Shown in pieces: positions 25,445 through 34,866 of a stretch of 64,000 nt of DNA (positions are counted from its first letter, which is position 1; each line of letters opens with the position of its first letter). The translations under genes were made by a program, and so were the position numbers. The DNA lies in assembly GCA_046290815.1 (NCBI GenBank), contig JBKBUF010000016.1, positions 1 through 64,000 of the forward strand. Direction: 5' to 3'. The notes below the pieces were generated by a model. The model searched no databases, had not been told where the DNA came from, and saw only the letters and a list, made by a program, of their open reading frames with translations. This stretch comes from JBKBUF01 sp046290815 (lineage in GTDB: Bacteria; Bacteroidota; Bacteroidia; Cytophagales; Cytophagaceae).

Positions 25445-26397
25445 AAAACATCCTCTCTTTAGCCGGAGCATTATTATTCGGCGCTTTAATGTTGCAATCA
25501 TGTGACGGGTATAAGACTACTGACAATGGACTGAAATATAAAATACATGTGGACTCTGCAGGAGAAAATATAGAGGCAGGTGGAGTCGCTTTGGTGCATT
25601 TAAAGTATTTTAACGAAAAGGATACTTTCGATACTTACAAATTGAACTACGGACAGCCTATCGATATTCTTGTTCCGGAATCTGCTTTTAAAGGCAGTCT
25701 GGAGGAAGGTTTGTTGTTGTTAAGCCCCGGAGACAGTGCGACATTTTTTATAAGAACTGACAGTTTGTATATCAAAAGATTTAACCAGGAGGTTCCTTCC
25801 GAAATTAAAGAAGGTAGCATGACCACATTCCATGTGAAGGTTGACAAAGTATATGGTAAAAAAGAAGTGGATGATCAGAGAGCTCAATATAAGCAGAGAA
25901 TGGATGATATGAAGCAGCAGCAGATGTCGATGGTGCAGGATTATATGAAAAAAATGCTTGACTCTGCTCACGTAAAACAGTCGATCAAAAATGATGCTGC
26001 AGTGATTGAGAAAAAGCTGAAAGCAGATAATGTAAAGGCAGAGAAAACTGAGCATGGGGTATATTATGCGATACACAAAGATGCACAAACAGACAACGCA
26101 AATATTGGCGACACTGCAATGGTGCATTACACAGGCAGGCTTTTTGACGGAACTGTATTCGATTCTTCACAGGGCAGAGACCCGCTACAGGTGGTAATCG
26201 GCGTAGGCAGGGTTATTCCAGGCTGGGACATGATATTGCAAAAATTAGGTGAAGGTGATAAAGCTACAGTTTACATTCCTTCAGCGTTGGCTTACGGAAA
26301 GTCAGGTATCCCAGATCCTCGTAATCCTGAAAAATTTATGATCCCTAAAAACTCTCCGCTGATATTTGACATCGAAGTAGTGGAAGTAAAAAAATAA
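25438..26397 (+). CDS. FKBP-type peptidyl-prolyl isomerase lipoprotein with a degenerate first domain
   Basis: 319 residues. Lipoprotein signal ends at Cys in LMLQSCDGYK. Residues ~40-140 form a first FKBP-like domain lacking most active-site aromatics. A charged coiled-coil linker rich in Gln/Met/Lys (about 142-200) follows, then a complete FKBP domain (about 215-319) with VHYTGRLFDGTVFDSS, VIPGWD and ALAYG. It probably assists folding of exported proteins, anchored on the periplasmic side or cell surface. Coupled to nrnA by a 7-base overlap and followed by a terminator. Confidence 0.92.
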   Translation: MLKNILSLAGALLFGALMLQSCDGYKTTDNGLKYKIHVDSAGENIEAGGVALVHLKYFNEKDTFDTYKLNYGQPIDILVPESAFKGSLEEGLLLLSPGDSATFFIRTDSLYIKRFNQEVPSEIKEGSMTTFHVKVDKVYGKKEVDDQRAQYKQRMDDMKQQQMSMVQDYMKKMLDSAHVKQSIKNDAAVIEKKLKADNVKAEKTEHGVYYAIHKDAQTDNANIGDTAMVHYTGRLFDGTVFDSSQGRDPLQVVIGVGRVIPGWDMILQKLGEGDKATVYIPSALAYGKSGIPDPRNPEKFMIPKNSPLIFDIEVVEVKK

Positions 26398-26413
26398 ATT
26401 AAAGAAATAATAT

Positions 26414-26447
26414 AAAAGGGGTGCTGTGAAATGCACCCCTTTTTTTT
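26414..26447 (+). terminator. Terminator of nrnA-FKBP
   Basis: Stem AGGGGTGC / GCACCCCT with an 8-nt loop, A run before and T run after. Confidence 0.9.
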
Positions 26448-26462
26448 GATTTATCGCTTACC

Positions 26463-26518
26463 ACTTTAAACCTTAAACCTTAAGTTTTAAAACTTTGAAC
26501 TTTATACTTTGTACTTTA
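26463..26518. repeat. Eight-heptad array at the 3' end of the 26526 gene
   Basis: Eight heptads in perfect register, of the types ACCTTAA, ACTTTAA, GTTTTAA, AACTTTG and TACTTTA. The array sits 7 bases beyond the stop of the minus-strand gene. Units are related but not identical. Confidence 0.7.
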
Positions 26519-26525
26519 AACCCTC

Positions 26526-26711
26526 TCAAAATGCCTCCGTCTCCGGCAGTCCATCCGCTTCATCCGGGTCAAAACCCTTGCGTTCCCAGCGTTCACTCAT
26601 GTGTTCCTTGTCATCATGGGCTATAGGCTTGTCTTGATTTTCCGCAGGCTTACGGTTTTCGGGAACTTTTTTATCTGCAGACTTGATTTTCTTTTTTTCT
26701 TCCGCTTTCAT
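26526..26711 (-). CDS. Small highly charged protein
   Basis: 61 residues with no hydrophobic segment and 40% or more charged residues: Lys-rich start (MKAEEKKKIKSADKK), then acidic end (GFDPDEADGLPETEAF). Probably disordered and cytoplasmic. Evidence that it is real is moderate: a clean ATG, Bacteroidota-like composition, and small acidic/basic proteins of this look are common in the phylum. No family recognised. Confidence 0.55.
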   Translation of the reverse strand: MKAEEKKKIKSADKKVPENRKPAENQDKPIAHDDKEHMSERWERKGFDPDEADGLPETEAF

Positions 26712-26808
26712 AATCCTAATCCTTATATCTACTGAACAATAATTGTCGTAAGGCCATTCGGAAATGATAAAGCTTATAGCTAAAAGTGGAAAGTTATAAG
26801 AATTCGAT

Positions 26809-26843
26809 AGTTTTAAGTCAATAGTCTTAAGTCAGTAGTCAGG
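26809..26843. repeat. Five-heptad array (AGTCxxx)
   Basis: AGTTTTA, AGTCAAT, AGTCTTA, AGTCAGT and AGTCAGG follow each other without gaps between the 26526 and 26903 genes. Confidence 0.65.
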
Positions 26844-26859
26844 TTCCATCATTATCCGG

Positions 26860-26907
26860 CATCCAGCATCAAATATCAACATCCAGCATTCAACATTCAA
26901 CATTAAA
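26860..26907. repeat. CATTCAA heptad array over the SDR stop codon
   Basis: CATCCAG, CATCAAA, (TATCAA), CATCCAG, CATTCAA, CATTCAA and CATTAAA. The last heptad overlaps the minus-strand stop codon. The same unit recurs at 56183-56217. Confidence 0.7.
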
Positions 26908-27691
26908 TTGAATTCGTCTTTCCTCCATCCACCGGCAAACTTACTCCATTGATATAAGCTGCATATTCACTGGCAAGAAAGACGATGGCTGCTGCTGTTT
27001 CTTCCGCTTGTGCAAATCTTCCGGCAGGAATGGTTTTAAGAAGTTCTTGTTCTATAAGTTCAATACCCTTCCCTTCTTTTTGTGCTCTGTTATTGATCAA
27101 GGATTCTAATCTGGGTGTTTTAGTAAGGCCAGGTAAAACGTTGTTTACTGTGATGCCGAACTCTGCAAGTTCTGAAGATAGTGTTTTGGCCCATGCTGCC
27201 ACTGCTGCTCTGGTACTGTTGCTTACTCCCAGTCCTGGTATTGGTTCTTTTACGGAGGTGGAAATGACATTAATGATTCTTCCGTATCCTTCATTTTTCA
27301 TATAAGGTACAAGTGCTTGTGCAAGTATCTGGTTACAGATAAGATGACTGTTTAAAGCCATTAAGTATTCTTCAGGTTCAGCATCAATAGCTTTTCCGGG
27401 GGCAGGTCCTCCGGTATTGTTTATCAGGATGTGCGCACCTCCATACTGCTTTACGAATTCAATAATTGTTTTTCTCAATTCTTCCGGTTGACTATAGTCT
27501 GCCAATAAATAATTATGGAGTTGATTAAAAGAATTATCGAGTTTCTTTAGTGTAGCTTTAAGCTTCGATTCATTTCTGGCTATAAGTATTACCTCAGCAC
27601 CTGCATTTGCCAACGCTAACGCAGCCGCTTTACCTATGCCCGAAGTACTTCCGCCTACTATAACTCTTTTGCCTTTCAGACTAATGTTCAT
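26903..27691 (-). CDS. SDR-family oxidoreductase without the canonical YxxxK
   Basis: 262 residues with a Rossmann NAD(P) motif GGSTSGIG at the start, NNTGGP in the middle and a typical C-terminal VDGGKTNSI. Length fits classical SDRs (FabG-like). The catalytic Ser is present (ISTSVKEP), but the YxxxK motif reads N-S-T-R in GVSNSTRAAV, so Tyr and Lys are both replaced. A subgroup of SDRs shares this SNS-R pattern; their activity is unclear. It is divergent from the 3-hydroxyanthranilate dioxygenase gene. Confidence 0.85.
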   Translation of the reverse strand: MNISLKGKRVIVGGSTSGIGKAAALALANAGAEVILIARNESKLKATLKKLDNSFNQLHNYLLADYSQPEELRKTIIEFVKQYGGAHILINNTGGPAPGKAIDAEPEEYLMALNSHLICNQILAQALVPYMKNEGYGRIINVISTSVKEPIPGLGVSNSTRAAVAAWAKTLSSELAEFGITVNNVLPGLTKTPRLESLINNRAQKEGKGIELIEQELLKTIPAGRFAQAEETAAAIVFLASEYAAYINGVSLPVDGGKTNSI

Positions 27692-27816
27692 TTGTATTGT
27701 TTATTGAAGATTTTTTCTAAATTGTCTGTTTCAAATTAAGATTCAAAAGCCAAACCGGAAAACGATTGGCCGGAAAAATGGTTACTAAATAGTTTACTTT
27801 TCTAAAAGCACAAAAT

Positions 27817-28341
27817 ATGGCAATTCAGAAACCCTTTAATTTTAAGAAATGGATTGATGATAATCGTCATCTCCTAAAGCCTCCTGTAGGTAACCAGCAA
27901 ATTTACAAAGGTAATGATGATTTTATTGTTATGGTTGTCGGTGGTCCTAATGCTCGTAAAGATTATCATTACAATAATGGCGAGGAGTTTTTTTATCAGC
28001 TGGAAGGAGATATAACCGTAAAAATTATAGAGAATGGAAAGCCGGTTGATATTCAGATTAAGGAAGGGGATATATTTCTACTGCCTCCCCGTGTACCTCA
28101 TTGTCCTCAAAGACCTGCCAACTCTGTCGGACTGGTCATTGAAAAATATCGTCCTGAAGGTGAGAAGGACGGGTTTTTCTGGTACTGTGAAAACTGCAAC
28201 CACAAACTTTATGAGGATTACATCGAAGTAAAAGATATAGTGAAGCAGCTGCCTGTCGTGATGGAAAAATTCTATTCATCTGTGGATTTGAGAACCTGTA
28301 AAAATTGCGGCACAGTAATGGAGCCTCCGGTAAAGAAGTAA
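27817..28341 (+). CDS. haaO: 3-hydroxyanthranilate 3,4-dioxygenase
   Basis: 174 residues, cupin fold. Iron ligands are the His and Glu of the YHYNNGEEFFYQLEGD stretch and the His of PRVPHCPQRP. The C-terminal CxxC pairs (CENC, CKNC) form the rubredoxin-like iron site of bacterial members. It opens 3-hydroxyanthranilate to 2-amino-3-carboxymuconate semialdehyde, which closes spontaneously to quinolinate. It is followed after 2 bases by kynureninase, so it is in an operon for kynurenine-route NAD synthesis, completed by nadC at 56717. Confidence 0.95.
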   Translation: MAIQKPFNFKKWIDDNRHLLKPPVGNQQIYKGNDDFIVMVVGGPNARKDYHYNNGEEFFYQLEGDITVKIIENGKPVDIQIKEGDIFLLPPRVPHCPQRPANSVGLVIEKYRPEGEKDGFFWYCENCNHKLYEDYIEVKDIVKQLPVVMEKFYSSVDLRTCKNCGTVMEPPVKK

Positions 28342-28343
28342 TT

Positions 28344-29651
28344 ATGGGTAAAGACGATTTGAAGAGTTTTCAGAACTCTCTGCAATACGCTAAAAAGCTG
28401 GACAAGAATGATCCTCTGCGGAAGTTTAAAGCGGCGTTCTATCAACCCAAAATAAAAGGGAAGACCCCGGTATATTTTTGCGGAAATTCGCTAGGCTTAC
28501 AACCGAAGAAAGCAAAAGGTTATATTGAGCAGGAGGTAAAAGATTGGGCGAGGCTTGCGGTGGAAGGGCATTTTTCTGCCACTCATCCCTGGGCAGAATA
28601 TCATAAAATGTTTTCAAAGCCACTTTCAAAACTTGCAGGAGCTAAACCTGAAGAGGTGGCGGCAATGAATACTTTGTCCGTTAATTTACATATGCTGTTT
28701 GCAAGCTTCTACCAACCTCAGGGGGAAAGAACCAAAATTATTACAGTAAAAGGTAATTTTTCTTCAGACCGATATATTATTCTGTCGCAAATAAAATGGC
28801 ATGGGCTGGATGTAAATTCAAATCTTATAGAAGTGCCACCAAGGGACGGTCAGCAATTGGTTGATGAAGATGATCTGATAGCAGCTATTGAAGAGCATAG
28901 AACCTCAGTGACATTGGTATTTCTTGACGGAGTCAATTATTACACAGGCCAGGTTTTTGATATGCATAGAATAGCTTCTGCAGCGCATAAGGCAGGAGCA
29001 AAAGTAGGTTTTGACCTTGCACATGCAATTGGCAATGTTCCTTTAAAACTTCATGATTGGAATGTTGATTTTGCTGCATGGTGTTCATATAAATATTTGA
29101 ATTCGGGCCCGGGTGCTGTTGGGGGTATTTTTGTACACGAAAAATACGCTAAAGATAAAGATTTGGTTAGACTGGCAGGCTGGTGGGGCAATGATGAGTC
29201 GGACAGGTTTATGATGAAGCCTGAGTTCAATCCTTCTGAAGGAGCAGCAGGATGGCATGTGAGCAATGCACCAATAATGAACATGGCTGCACATAAAGCA
29301 TCACTCGAAGTTTTTGAAGAAGCAGGAGTAAAAAATTTATTTCAGAAAGGAAGAATGCTTACCTCTTACCTTGAGTATCTGATAAATCAGAAATGCAGGG
29401 AAGTAAAGAAGTCTAAATATAATATTAAAATTATAACTCCCTCGGAAGCGGAAAGAAGGGGCGCACAATTATCTATTCATGTGGAAGAAAATGGAAAGGA
29501 ATTATTTAAATACCTGGTGAAACACGGCTTTCTAATTGATTTCAGAAACCCTTCTGTGGTAAGAGTTACTCCGGTCCCTTTGTATAATTCTTTTGAAGAA
29601 GTATACTTGTTTGCAGACCGATTATCTAAAGTAGCAGCTCTCACATTATAA
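28344..29651 (+). CDS. kynU: Kynureninase
   Basis: 435 residues from the ATG at 28344 (MGKDDLKSF); an in-frame ATG 13 codons earlier lies inside haaO and is less likely. PLP-dependent aminotransferase class V fold: YFCGNSLGLQPK near the N-terminus, PLP-binding Lys in WCSYKYLNSGPG, and GWWGNDESDRFMM. It cleaves 3-hydroxykynurenine to 3-hydroxyanthranilate and alanine. Two-base gaps separate it from haaO before and kmo after. Confidence 0.96.
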   Translation: MGKDDLKSFQNSLQYAKKLDKNDPLRKFKAAFYQPKIKGKTPVYFCGNSLGLQPKKAKGYIEQEVKDWARLAVEGHFSATHPWAEYHKMFSKPLSKLAGAKPEEVAAMNTLSVNLHMLFASFYQPQGERTKIITVKGNFSSDRYIILSQIKWHGLDVNSNLIEVPPRDGQQLVDEDDLIAAIEEHRTSVTLVFLDGVNYYTGQVFDMHRIASAAHKAGAKVGFDLAHAIGNVPLKLHDWNVDFAAWCSYKYLNSGPGAVGGIFVHEKYAKDKDLVRLAGWWGNDESDRFMMKPEFNPSEGAAGWHVSNAPIMNMAAHKASLEVFEEAGVKNLFQKGRMLTSYLEYLINQKCREVKKSKYNIKIITPSEAERRGAQLSIHVEENGKELFKYLVKHGFLIDFRNPSVVRVTPVPLYNSFEEVYLFADRLSKVAALTL

Positions 29652-29653
29652 AT

Positions 29654-30997
29654 ATGGAAAATATAACCATAGCAGGAGCAGGTTTGGTAGGTTCGTTGCT
29701 GGCATCACTTTTGGGTCAAAAAGGTTATGAAGTGGCAGTATATGAAAAAAGGCCTGACCCCCGTACAGCGCTTATCGATGAAGGCCGGTCCATTAACCTG
29801 GCGTTAAGCCATAGGGGAATCGCGGCATTAAAACTCGCAGGATTAGATGAGCAGGTGTTAGCAAATGCTATTCCCATGAAAGGACGGCTTATCCATGATG
29901 AGAAAGGCAATAAAAAATTTCAGCCTTACGGTGAAGAAGGACAGGTTATTCATTCTGTGTCACGAGCCACCTTAAATAAAATACTGATAAGTAATGCCGA
30001 AAAAAAAGGTGTCAGGTTCAATTTTAATCATCGCATAATAGATTTTTCTGTCCATAATAGATTAATTCAATTTGGTATTGACGGAGAAGAAAAAACTCTT
30101 AAACCGAATCTGCTGGTGGGTGCAGATGGTGCATTCTCAGAGATTCGAAACGGATTTCATCAGCTTGGTGAATTTGATTTTCAAAAGCAGGTATTGGAAC
30201 ATGGTTATAAAGAACTAACGATCCCTCCTGACTCAAATGGGGCACACAGAATGGAACCAAATGCCTTGCATATCTGGCCCAGAGAGCAGTTTATGCTTAT
30301 AGGCCTGCCCAATCCGGATGGAACATTTACCTGCACCTTGTTTCTTCCCTTTAAGGGAGAGGTTTCATTTGAAGTGTTAAAAGATGAGCACGCTGTGAAT
30401 CTGTTTTTCGAAAAATATTTTCCAGATGCACATCGTATCATGCCCGATCTTACCTCTGAATTTTTTCATAATCCGGTTTCTGCGCTGACAACAATCAGTT
30501 GCTTCCCATGGACACATAACAATACTTTATTAATAGGTGATGCCGCACATGCAATTGTGCCGTTTTATGGCCAGGGAATGAATGCAGGCTTTGAAGATTG
30601 CAGGATATTAATGGAAACTTTAAACAGCCGTCCTTTTGCCCAGGAGTTGCTGGATGCTTTTCAGAAAAGAAGGAAACCCTCTGCCGATGCTATTTCAAAA
30701 CTTGCACTTCAGAACTTTATTGAAATGCGCGACCTTGTGGCAGATGAAACTTTTCTTTTAAGAAAAAGAATTGAAGCGCTAATTCATGAAAAACTGAAAG
30801 AACATTACCTTCCATTATATAGTATGGTGACTTTTTCCGATATGCCTTATGAACTTGCTTTGAAAAAAGGAATGAAACAGGATGTAGTGATGGATGAAAT
30901 AATGAAGCTTGAAGGGATAAAGGACAATTGGATGAAGGAAGAATACTGGCCGGAAATAAAAAGGGTAATTGAAGAAAGAAGTAAGCCCGAAAACTGA
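29654..30997 (+). CDS. kmo: Kynurenine 3-monooxygenase
   Basis: 447 residues. FAD-dependent aromatic hydroxylase: N-terminal GAGLVGSLLASLL, RSINLALSHRG (KMO-typical), GADGAFSEIR and GDAAHAIVPFYGQGMNAGFEDC (second FAD motif). It converts kynurenine to 3-hydroxykynurenine with NADPH and O2. Last gene of the haaO-kynU-kmo operon. Tryptophan dioxygenase and kynurenine formamidase, needed for the first steps, are not in this window. Confidence 0.96.
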   Translation: MENITIAGAGLVGSLLASLLGQKGYEVAVYEKRPDPRTALIDEGRSINLALSHRGIAALKLAGLDEQVLANAIPMKGRLIHDEKGNKKFQPYGEEGQVIHSVSRATLNKILISNAEKKGVRFNFNHRIIDFSVHNRLIQFGIDGEEKTLKPNLLVGADGAFSEIRNGFHQLGEFDFQKQVLEHGYKELTIPPDSNGAHRMEPNALHIWPREQFMLIGLPNPDGTFTCTLFLPFKGEVSFEVLKDEHAVNLFFEKYFPDAHRIMPDLTSEFFHNPVSALTTISCFPWTHNNTLLIGDAAHAIVPFYGQGMNAGFEDCRILMETLNSRPFAQELLDAFQKRRKPSADAISKLALQNFIEMRDLVADETFLLRKRIEALIHEKLKEHYLPLYSMVTFSDMPYELALKKGMKQDVVMDEIMKLEGIKDNWMKEEYWPEIKRVIEERSKPEN

Positions 30998-31020
30998 CAG
31001 AGGCTGTCATATTTCCGGGC
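30985..31020. terminator. Terminator between kmo and the 31034 lipoprotein
   Basis: GCCCG / CGGGC outer stem and TGACAG-AGG-CTGTCA inner stem; it includes the kmo stop codon. Probably serves both convergent genes. Confidence 0.65.
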
Positions 31021-31033
31021 ATTTATCAAGGGA

Positions 31034-31405
31034 TTAGTGGGCCTTTTTTAAAGTGATCTTTCTGGACATTCCATGCTCCTCTCCGCTTATTACAAGTGTT
31101 TCATTCGAAAGCTCAATGATTTCTTTTTCTACCGAACGGTTTCCTTCGTAGTTAAGATTAAGTTTGTTTCCGTCTTGGGAAATGGCATAATTTCCTTCTT
31201 CGGTCTGCCCTGCTTCAACATATTCAAATTTGCCGTCTTTGGAAAAGGAATAACTTATTCCGCCTATATCTTTTGGATCAAGATTGTTGCCTGCCAGTTC
31301 CAGTTCAGTTGCCTGCCATTCGCCGGTTATTAATTCAGCTTTGTCTTTTTTGCAGGAAGAAAGTGCAAAAACTAAAATTAAAATCGGAAGTAAAATTCTT
31401 TTCAT
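31034..31405 (-). CDS. Small lipocalin-like lipoprotein
   Basis: 123 residues. Lipoprotein signal ends at Cys in ALSSCKKDKAEL, then LITGEWQATELEL, YSFSKDGKFEY and GNYAISQDGNKLNLNYEG, the pattern of Bacteroidota lipocalin-like (DUF4923/5004-kind) proteins. It looks like a distant relative of the 19410 gene, which shares the CKKDK anchor and the TW/EW...L opening. Ligand unknown. Confidence 0.8.
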   Translation of the reverse strand: MKRILLPILILVFALSSCKKDKAELITGEWQATELELAGNNLDPKDIGGISYSFSKDGKFEYVEAGQTEEGNYAISQDGNKLNLNYEGNRSVEKEIIELSNETLVISGEEHGMSRKITLKKAH

Positions 31406-31559
31406 GCCGTTCTTAGCTTGAAGCCAGATTAATTACATTCTGTAAATTTAGTAATTTTTTTGAATCATAAAAACAACTTGCATAAAATCCACTGCAATGA
31501 TATAATTATTCATTGTGTCTTGTCAAAACTTTATTCATTCTTACAGGTTTGAAGAGTAA

Positions 31560-32669
31560 ATGGAATTGCGCTTTCCCTTATATTTTAAGTTAGTTGTTAT
31601 CCTGTTGGGTCTTGTCTTGTTTGTGTATGTGCTCACGGCCGCACAAACAATATTGGTCCTCCTTGCCTTTAGTTGTCTTATTTCGTTGCTCATACTGCCA
31701 TTAAATAAATTGTTGGAACGACTACGAATCCCAAGGGCTTTAGCAATAATATTATGTCTTGCATTGCTTGCCACCATTATGGGTCTGCTTGGATATTTTG
31801 TTTATTCACAGATTGTCTTATTGTTAAAGGATCTTCAGAATGTTGTTTTCAGGTTAAATGATGTGTTGGAAGATCATCAACAGTTTTTCGAGCGTTTTTT
31901 CGGGTTAGAAAGAGGGGAAACATTAACATTTATTAAAGAACAGCTTACGCTTATTTTGCAGCAGGGAAGTTCTGTTCTGTCGGCAACCTTATCTGTCACC
32001 ACCGGAGTTGTTACATTTGTCGGAATTCTTCCGGTATTCATTTTTTTTATGCTGTATTACCGTAAGTTTTTCAGGCAATTTATTTTAATGCTATTTGATG
32101 CTTCCAGCCATCGGGAAGTAAACCATACCATAAGAAAAGTAAAGAAAGTAGCACATTCTTATTTGTCCGGTCTCATCACCGTGATAAGTATAGTTTCGGT
32201 ATTGAATGTAATCGGGCTAATGATTGTCGGTGTAGATTTTGCATTATTTTTCGGGGTTTTCGCCGGCGTACTGAATATCATTCCTTATATCGGTGTATTT
32301 ATCGGGTCAAGCCTTCCCGTTATTTATGTTTTTATTACAGGTGGTTCACTTATAAAATGTTTTTCTGCCGGACTGGTTCTATGGCTGGTCCAGGTGTTGG
32401 ATAATAATGTGATTACTCCAAATGTCGTCGGCGGAAGAGTCAGTTTAAATCCCTTTGTTTCTATTGTAGCTTTACTGGCCGGCGGTTTCATCTGGGGTCC
32501 GGTCGGAATGATACTTTTTATTCCTTATGTAGCTATACTTAAAGTAATATTTGATTCTATCGAACCGCTCCATCCGTATGGATTTTTGCTTGGAGAACCT
32601 CCTAAAAAAGAAGGAAAAGGAAAATTGTTTGGTTTTTTAAAGAAATTGAACAAAAACAAGAAGGACTAA
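31560..32669 (+). CDS. AI-2E transporter/PerM family permease
   Basis: 369 residues, about seven or eight membrane helices with the family's long soluble stretch between early and late helices (about 95-145) and the conserved GVLNIIPYIGVFIG and DNNVITPNVVGGRVSLNPF segments. The C-terminus is basic (KKEGKGKLFGFLKKLNKNKKD). Family members export autoinducer-2 or act as Na/H or metabolite transporters; the substrate cannot be told from sequence. It heads a plus-strand run with the MltF-like protein. Confidence 0.9.
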   Translation: MELRFPLYFKLVVILLGLVLFVYVLTAAQTILVLLAFSCLISLLILPLNKLLERLRIPRALAIILCLALLATIMGLLGYFVYSQIVLLLKDLQNVVFRLNDVLEDHQQFFERFFGLERGETLTFIKEQLTLILQQGSSVLSATLSVTTGVVTFVGILPVFIFFMLYYRKFFRQFILMLFDASSHREVNHTIRKVKKVAHSYLSGLITVISIVSVLNVIGLMIVGVDFALFFGVFAGVLNIIPYIGVFIGSSLPVIYVFITGGSLIKCFSAGLVLWLVQVLDNNVITPNVVGGRVSLNPFVSIVALLAGGFIWGPVGMILFIPYVAILKVIFDSIEPLHPYGFLLGEPPKKEGKGKLFGFLKKLNKNKKD

Positions 32670-32745
32670 CAATCTTTGAAGCCGGAGGTTATTTTTTTGA
32701 GCAGTTGATTCGTCAACATGCTTTTCAAACTAAAAATCATGGCTT

Positions 32746-34254
32746 ATGGGTAGATGGATACAGAAGATCAGAAATGCCGGATTACTTCTTACTTGCTTCT
32801 TCCTGTTCTCTTCATGCAGTATAACTTCATATGATCCTAATAACAATGTTCAGGACGTAGCAATGATAAAGCAGGAAAAAGCTTCAGTCTTCGGGCTTCA
32901 GGATGTATTTAATTATGTTTATACAGAAAGACCATCCAAAGTTCATATAGATCTGCAGCATATTAAGTCTCGGGGAAAACTGGTTGCACTTACCACTTAT
33001 AGTAACAGCAGCTACTTTATTTACAAAGGTACACCCATGGGATTTGATTATGAATTATTGCAGCATCTTGCAGAACACCTTAAAGTAAAGCTTGAGATTA
33101 TTCTGGTTAATAACCCTGATGAACTGTACGAAAAACTGAATAGCGGACAGGGAGATCTGATTGCCGATCACCTAACCATCAGCAAGGAGAAGGAAAGAAT
33201 TATTCATTATACTTCCCCTTATAGTTTTACAAAACAGGTGCTGGTTCAGCGGATTCCCCATGGTAATCAAAAGCCGGTTCGTACTGCTGTGGATCTGATA
33301 GGTAAAAAGGTGCATGTGAGGAAAAATTCCCCTTACCATAAAAGGCTGATTCATCTTCAGGAAGAAATCGGAGGGGATATAGAAGTAGTGGAGGTTGCTT
33401 CTAATATAGATGTTGAAGATCTTATAATACAGGTATCAGAAGGAAAAATTGATTATACCGTTGCAGATGAACATATAGCAATGGTCAATCAGGCTTATCT
33501 TTCCAATCTGGATATCTCTACGCCTGTAAGTATGGAACAAAGGCTTGCCTGGGCGGTGAGAACCAATTCTCCGGAGTTGCTAAATGCTGTGAATGCATGG
33601 ATTGTCAACATACAAAGGGATAATGTATATGGGGCAGTATATAATAAATACTTCAAAAACAAAAGAGGTGCGCATCAGATGGTCGCATGCCGAAGGAACA
33701 TGTCCTGCAAAAAAACCATTTCATCATACGATCAGCTTGTAAAGAAGTTTGCCGGTGAGATAAACTGGGATTGGAGATTGTTGTCTGCGCTGATATACCA
33801 GGAGTCAAATTTTAATCCTGAAGCGAAATCGTGGGCGGGCGCTACAGGTCTTATGCAATTAATGCCTGCTACAGCGGAGATGTTTGGTGCAATGAACATT
33901 GAAGATCCTGTGGAAAATCTTCGAGCCGGAATAAAATATCTTGCATGGCTGGATATATATTGGAAAAGCAAGGTGCCTGACAAAGAGGAGAGGTTAAAAT
34001 TTATACTTGCTTCATATAATGCCGGTCAGGAACATGTGGCTGATGCACAGAGATTGGCTGAGAAATACAACCGGAATCCACAGGTATGGGATGATAATGT
34101 TGCCTGGTTTATTTTGCAAAAATCTAAAACAATTTATAATACTGATCCGGTTGTTAAGTACGGATACTGCCGCGGATCGGAGACTTTTAATTATGTAAAC
34201 CAGATCCTGGACAGATATAATCATTATAAGAAACTTATCAATGAAGAAGCTTAA
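32746..34254 (+). CDS. MltF-like lytic murein transglycosylase
   Basis: 502 residues. Lipoprotein signal ending at Cys in FLFSSCSITSYD. An N-terminal solute-binding family 3 domain (about 75-310) is followed by a C-terminal SLT lysozyme-like domain (about 325-480) with catalytic E353 in LIYQESNFNPEA and the GLMQLMPATAE motif. This pairing is that of MltF, which cuts the glycan strand to 1,6-anhydro-muropeptides from the outer membrane. The binding domain may regulate activity by sensing muropeptides. The next gene starts 15 bases later. Confidence 0.93.
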   Translation: MGRWIQKIRNAGLLLTCFFLFSSCSITSYDPNNNVQDVAMIKQEKASVFGLQDVFNYVYTERPSKVHIDLQHIKSRGKLVALTTYSNSSYFIYKGTPMGFDYELLQHLAEHLKVKLEIILVNNPDELYEKLNSGQGDLIADHLTISKEKERIIHYTSPYSFTKQVLVQRIPHGNQKPVRTAVDLIGKKVHVRKNSPYHKRLIHLQEEIGGDIEVVEVASNIDVEDLIIQVSEGKIDYTVADEHIAMVNQAYLSNLDISTPVSMEQRLAWAVRTNSPELLNAVNAWIVNIQRDNVYGAVYNKYFKNKRGAHQMVACRRNMSCKKTISSYDQLVKKFAGEINWDWRLLSALIYQESNFNPEAKSWAGATGLMQLMPATAEMFGAMNIEDPVENLRAGIKYLAWLDIYWKSKVPDKEERLKFILASYNAGQEHVADAQRLAEKYNRNPQVWDDNVAWFILQKSKTIYNTDPVVKYGYCRGSETFNYVNQILDRYNHYKKLINEEA

Positions 34255-34269
34255 GAATCAGATTGAGTT

Positions 34270-34722
34270 ATGAGTTCATTTCATCCTTTTGTTGTTCATT
34301 TTCCTTTGGCCCTCTTTATTACCGCAAGTTTTTTTGCACTGGTCGGACTTTTTTACCGGAGAGGACTTTTTAAAGAAATAGTTTTTTGGCAAAATATTAT
34401 AGGAATGGTCTTCGTATGCCTTGCCATATATTCAGGTATGGCAGATGCAGATGCACTACTGATCAATCATGAAGTCGAGGAGATTGTTGCAATACATAAG
34501 AAAAACGGGATGATGGTAGCCATTATATTTGGTTCATTAACTCTTTGGCTGGCGATCAGAAGAAAACTTATGTCTACACCTGAATATGCTTCAATAGTAG
34601 TATTCCTTATGATAGGTTGTATTGCAGTTATATATCAGGCACATGTCGGAAGTAAACTGGTTTACAAGAAAGGATTGGGAGTAGAGGCTGCTTCAACTAT
34701 GACAAATTCAATTAAGAAGTAA
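34270..34722 (+). CDS. DUF2231-family membrane protein
   Basis: 150 residues, four membrane helices. It starts SSFHPFVVHFPLALFITASFF, whose HP.VVHFP part is the DUF2231 signature; a second His pair occurs later (NHEVEEI, AIHKKNG). Members are often near heme- or copper-linked genes but have no defined function. Co-directional with, and close to, the MltF-like gene. Confidence 0.85.
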   Translation: MSSFHPFVVHFPLALFITASFFALVGLFYRRGLFKEIVFWQNIIGMVFVCLAIYSGMADADALLINHEVEEIVAIHKKNGMMVAIIFGSLTLWLAIRRKLMSTPEYASIVVFLMIGCIAVIYQAHVGSKLVYKKGLGVEAASTMTNSIKK

Positions 34723-34866
34723 TCCTTTTTTCAGAATTTTTTAAACATTTTTTAAATTTTCGGGTTAGAACCCCAAACCCTTTGTTGCGTTCTGAAATTT
34801 TTTCTAGTAAAGACGCTGTTTTTTAGAACGGTAACTGAATTTCAGAAATGTATTAACCCGTTTTAA

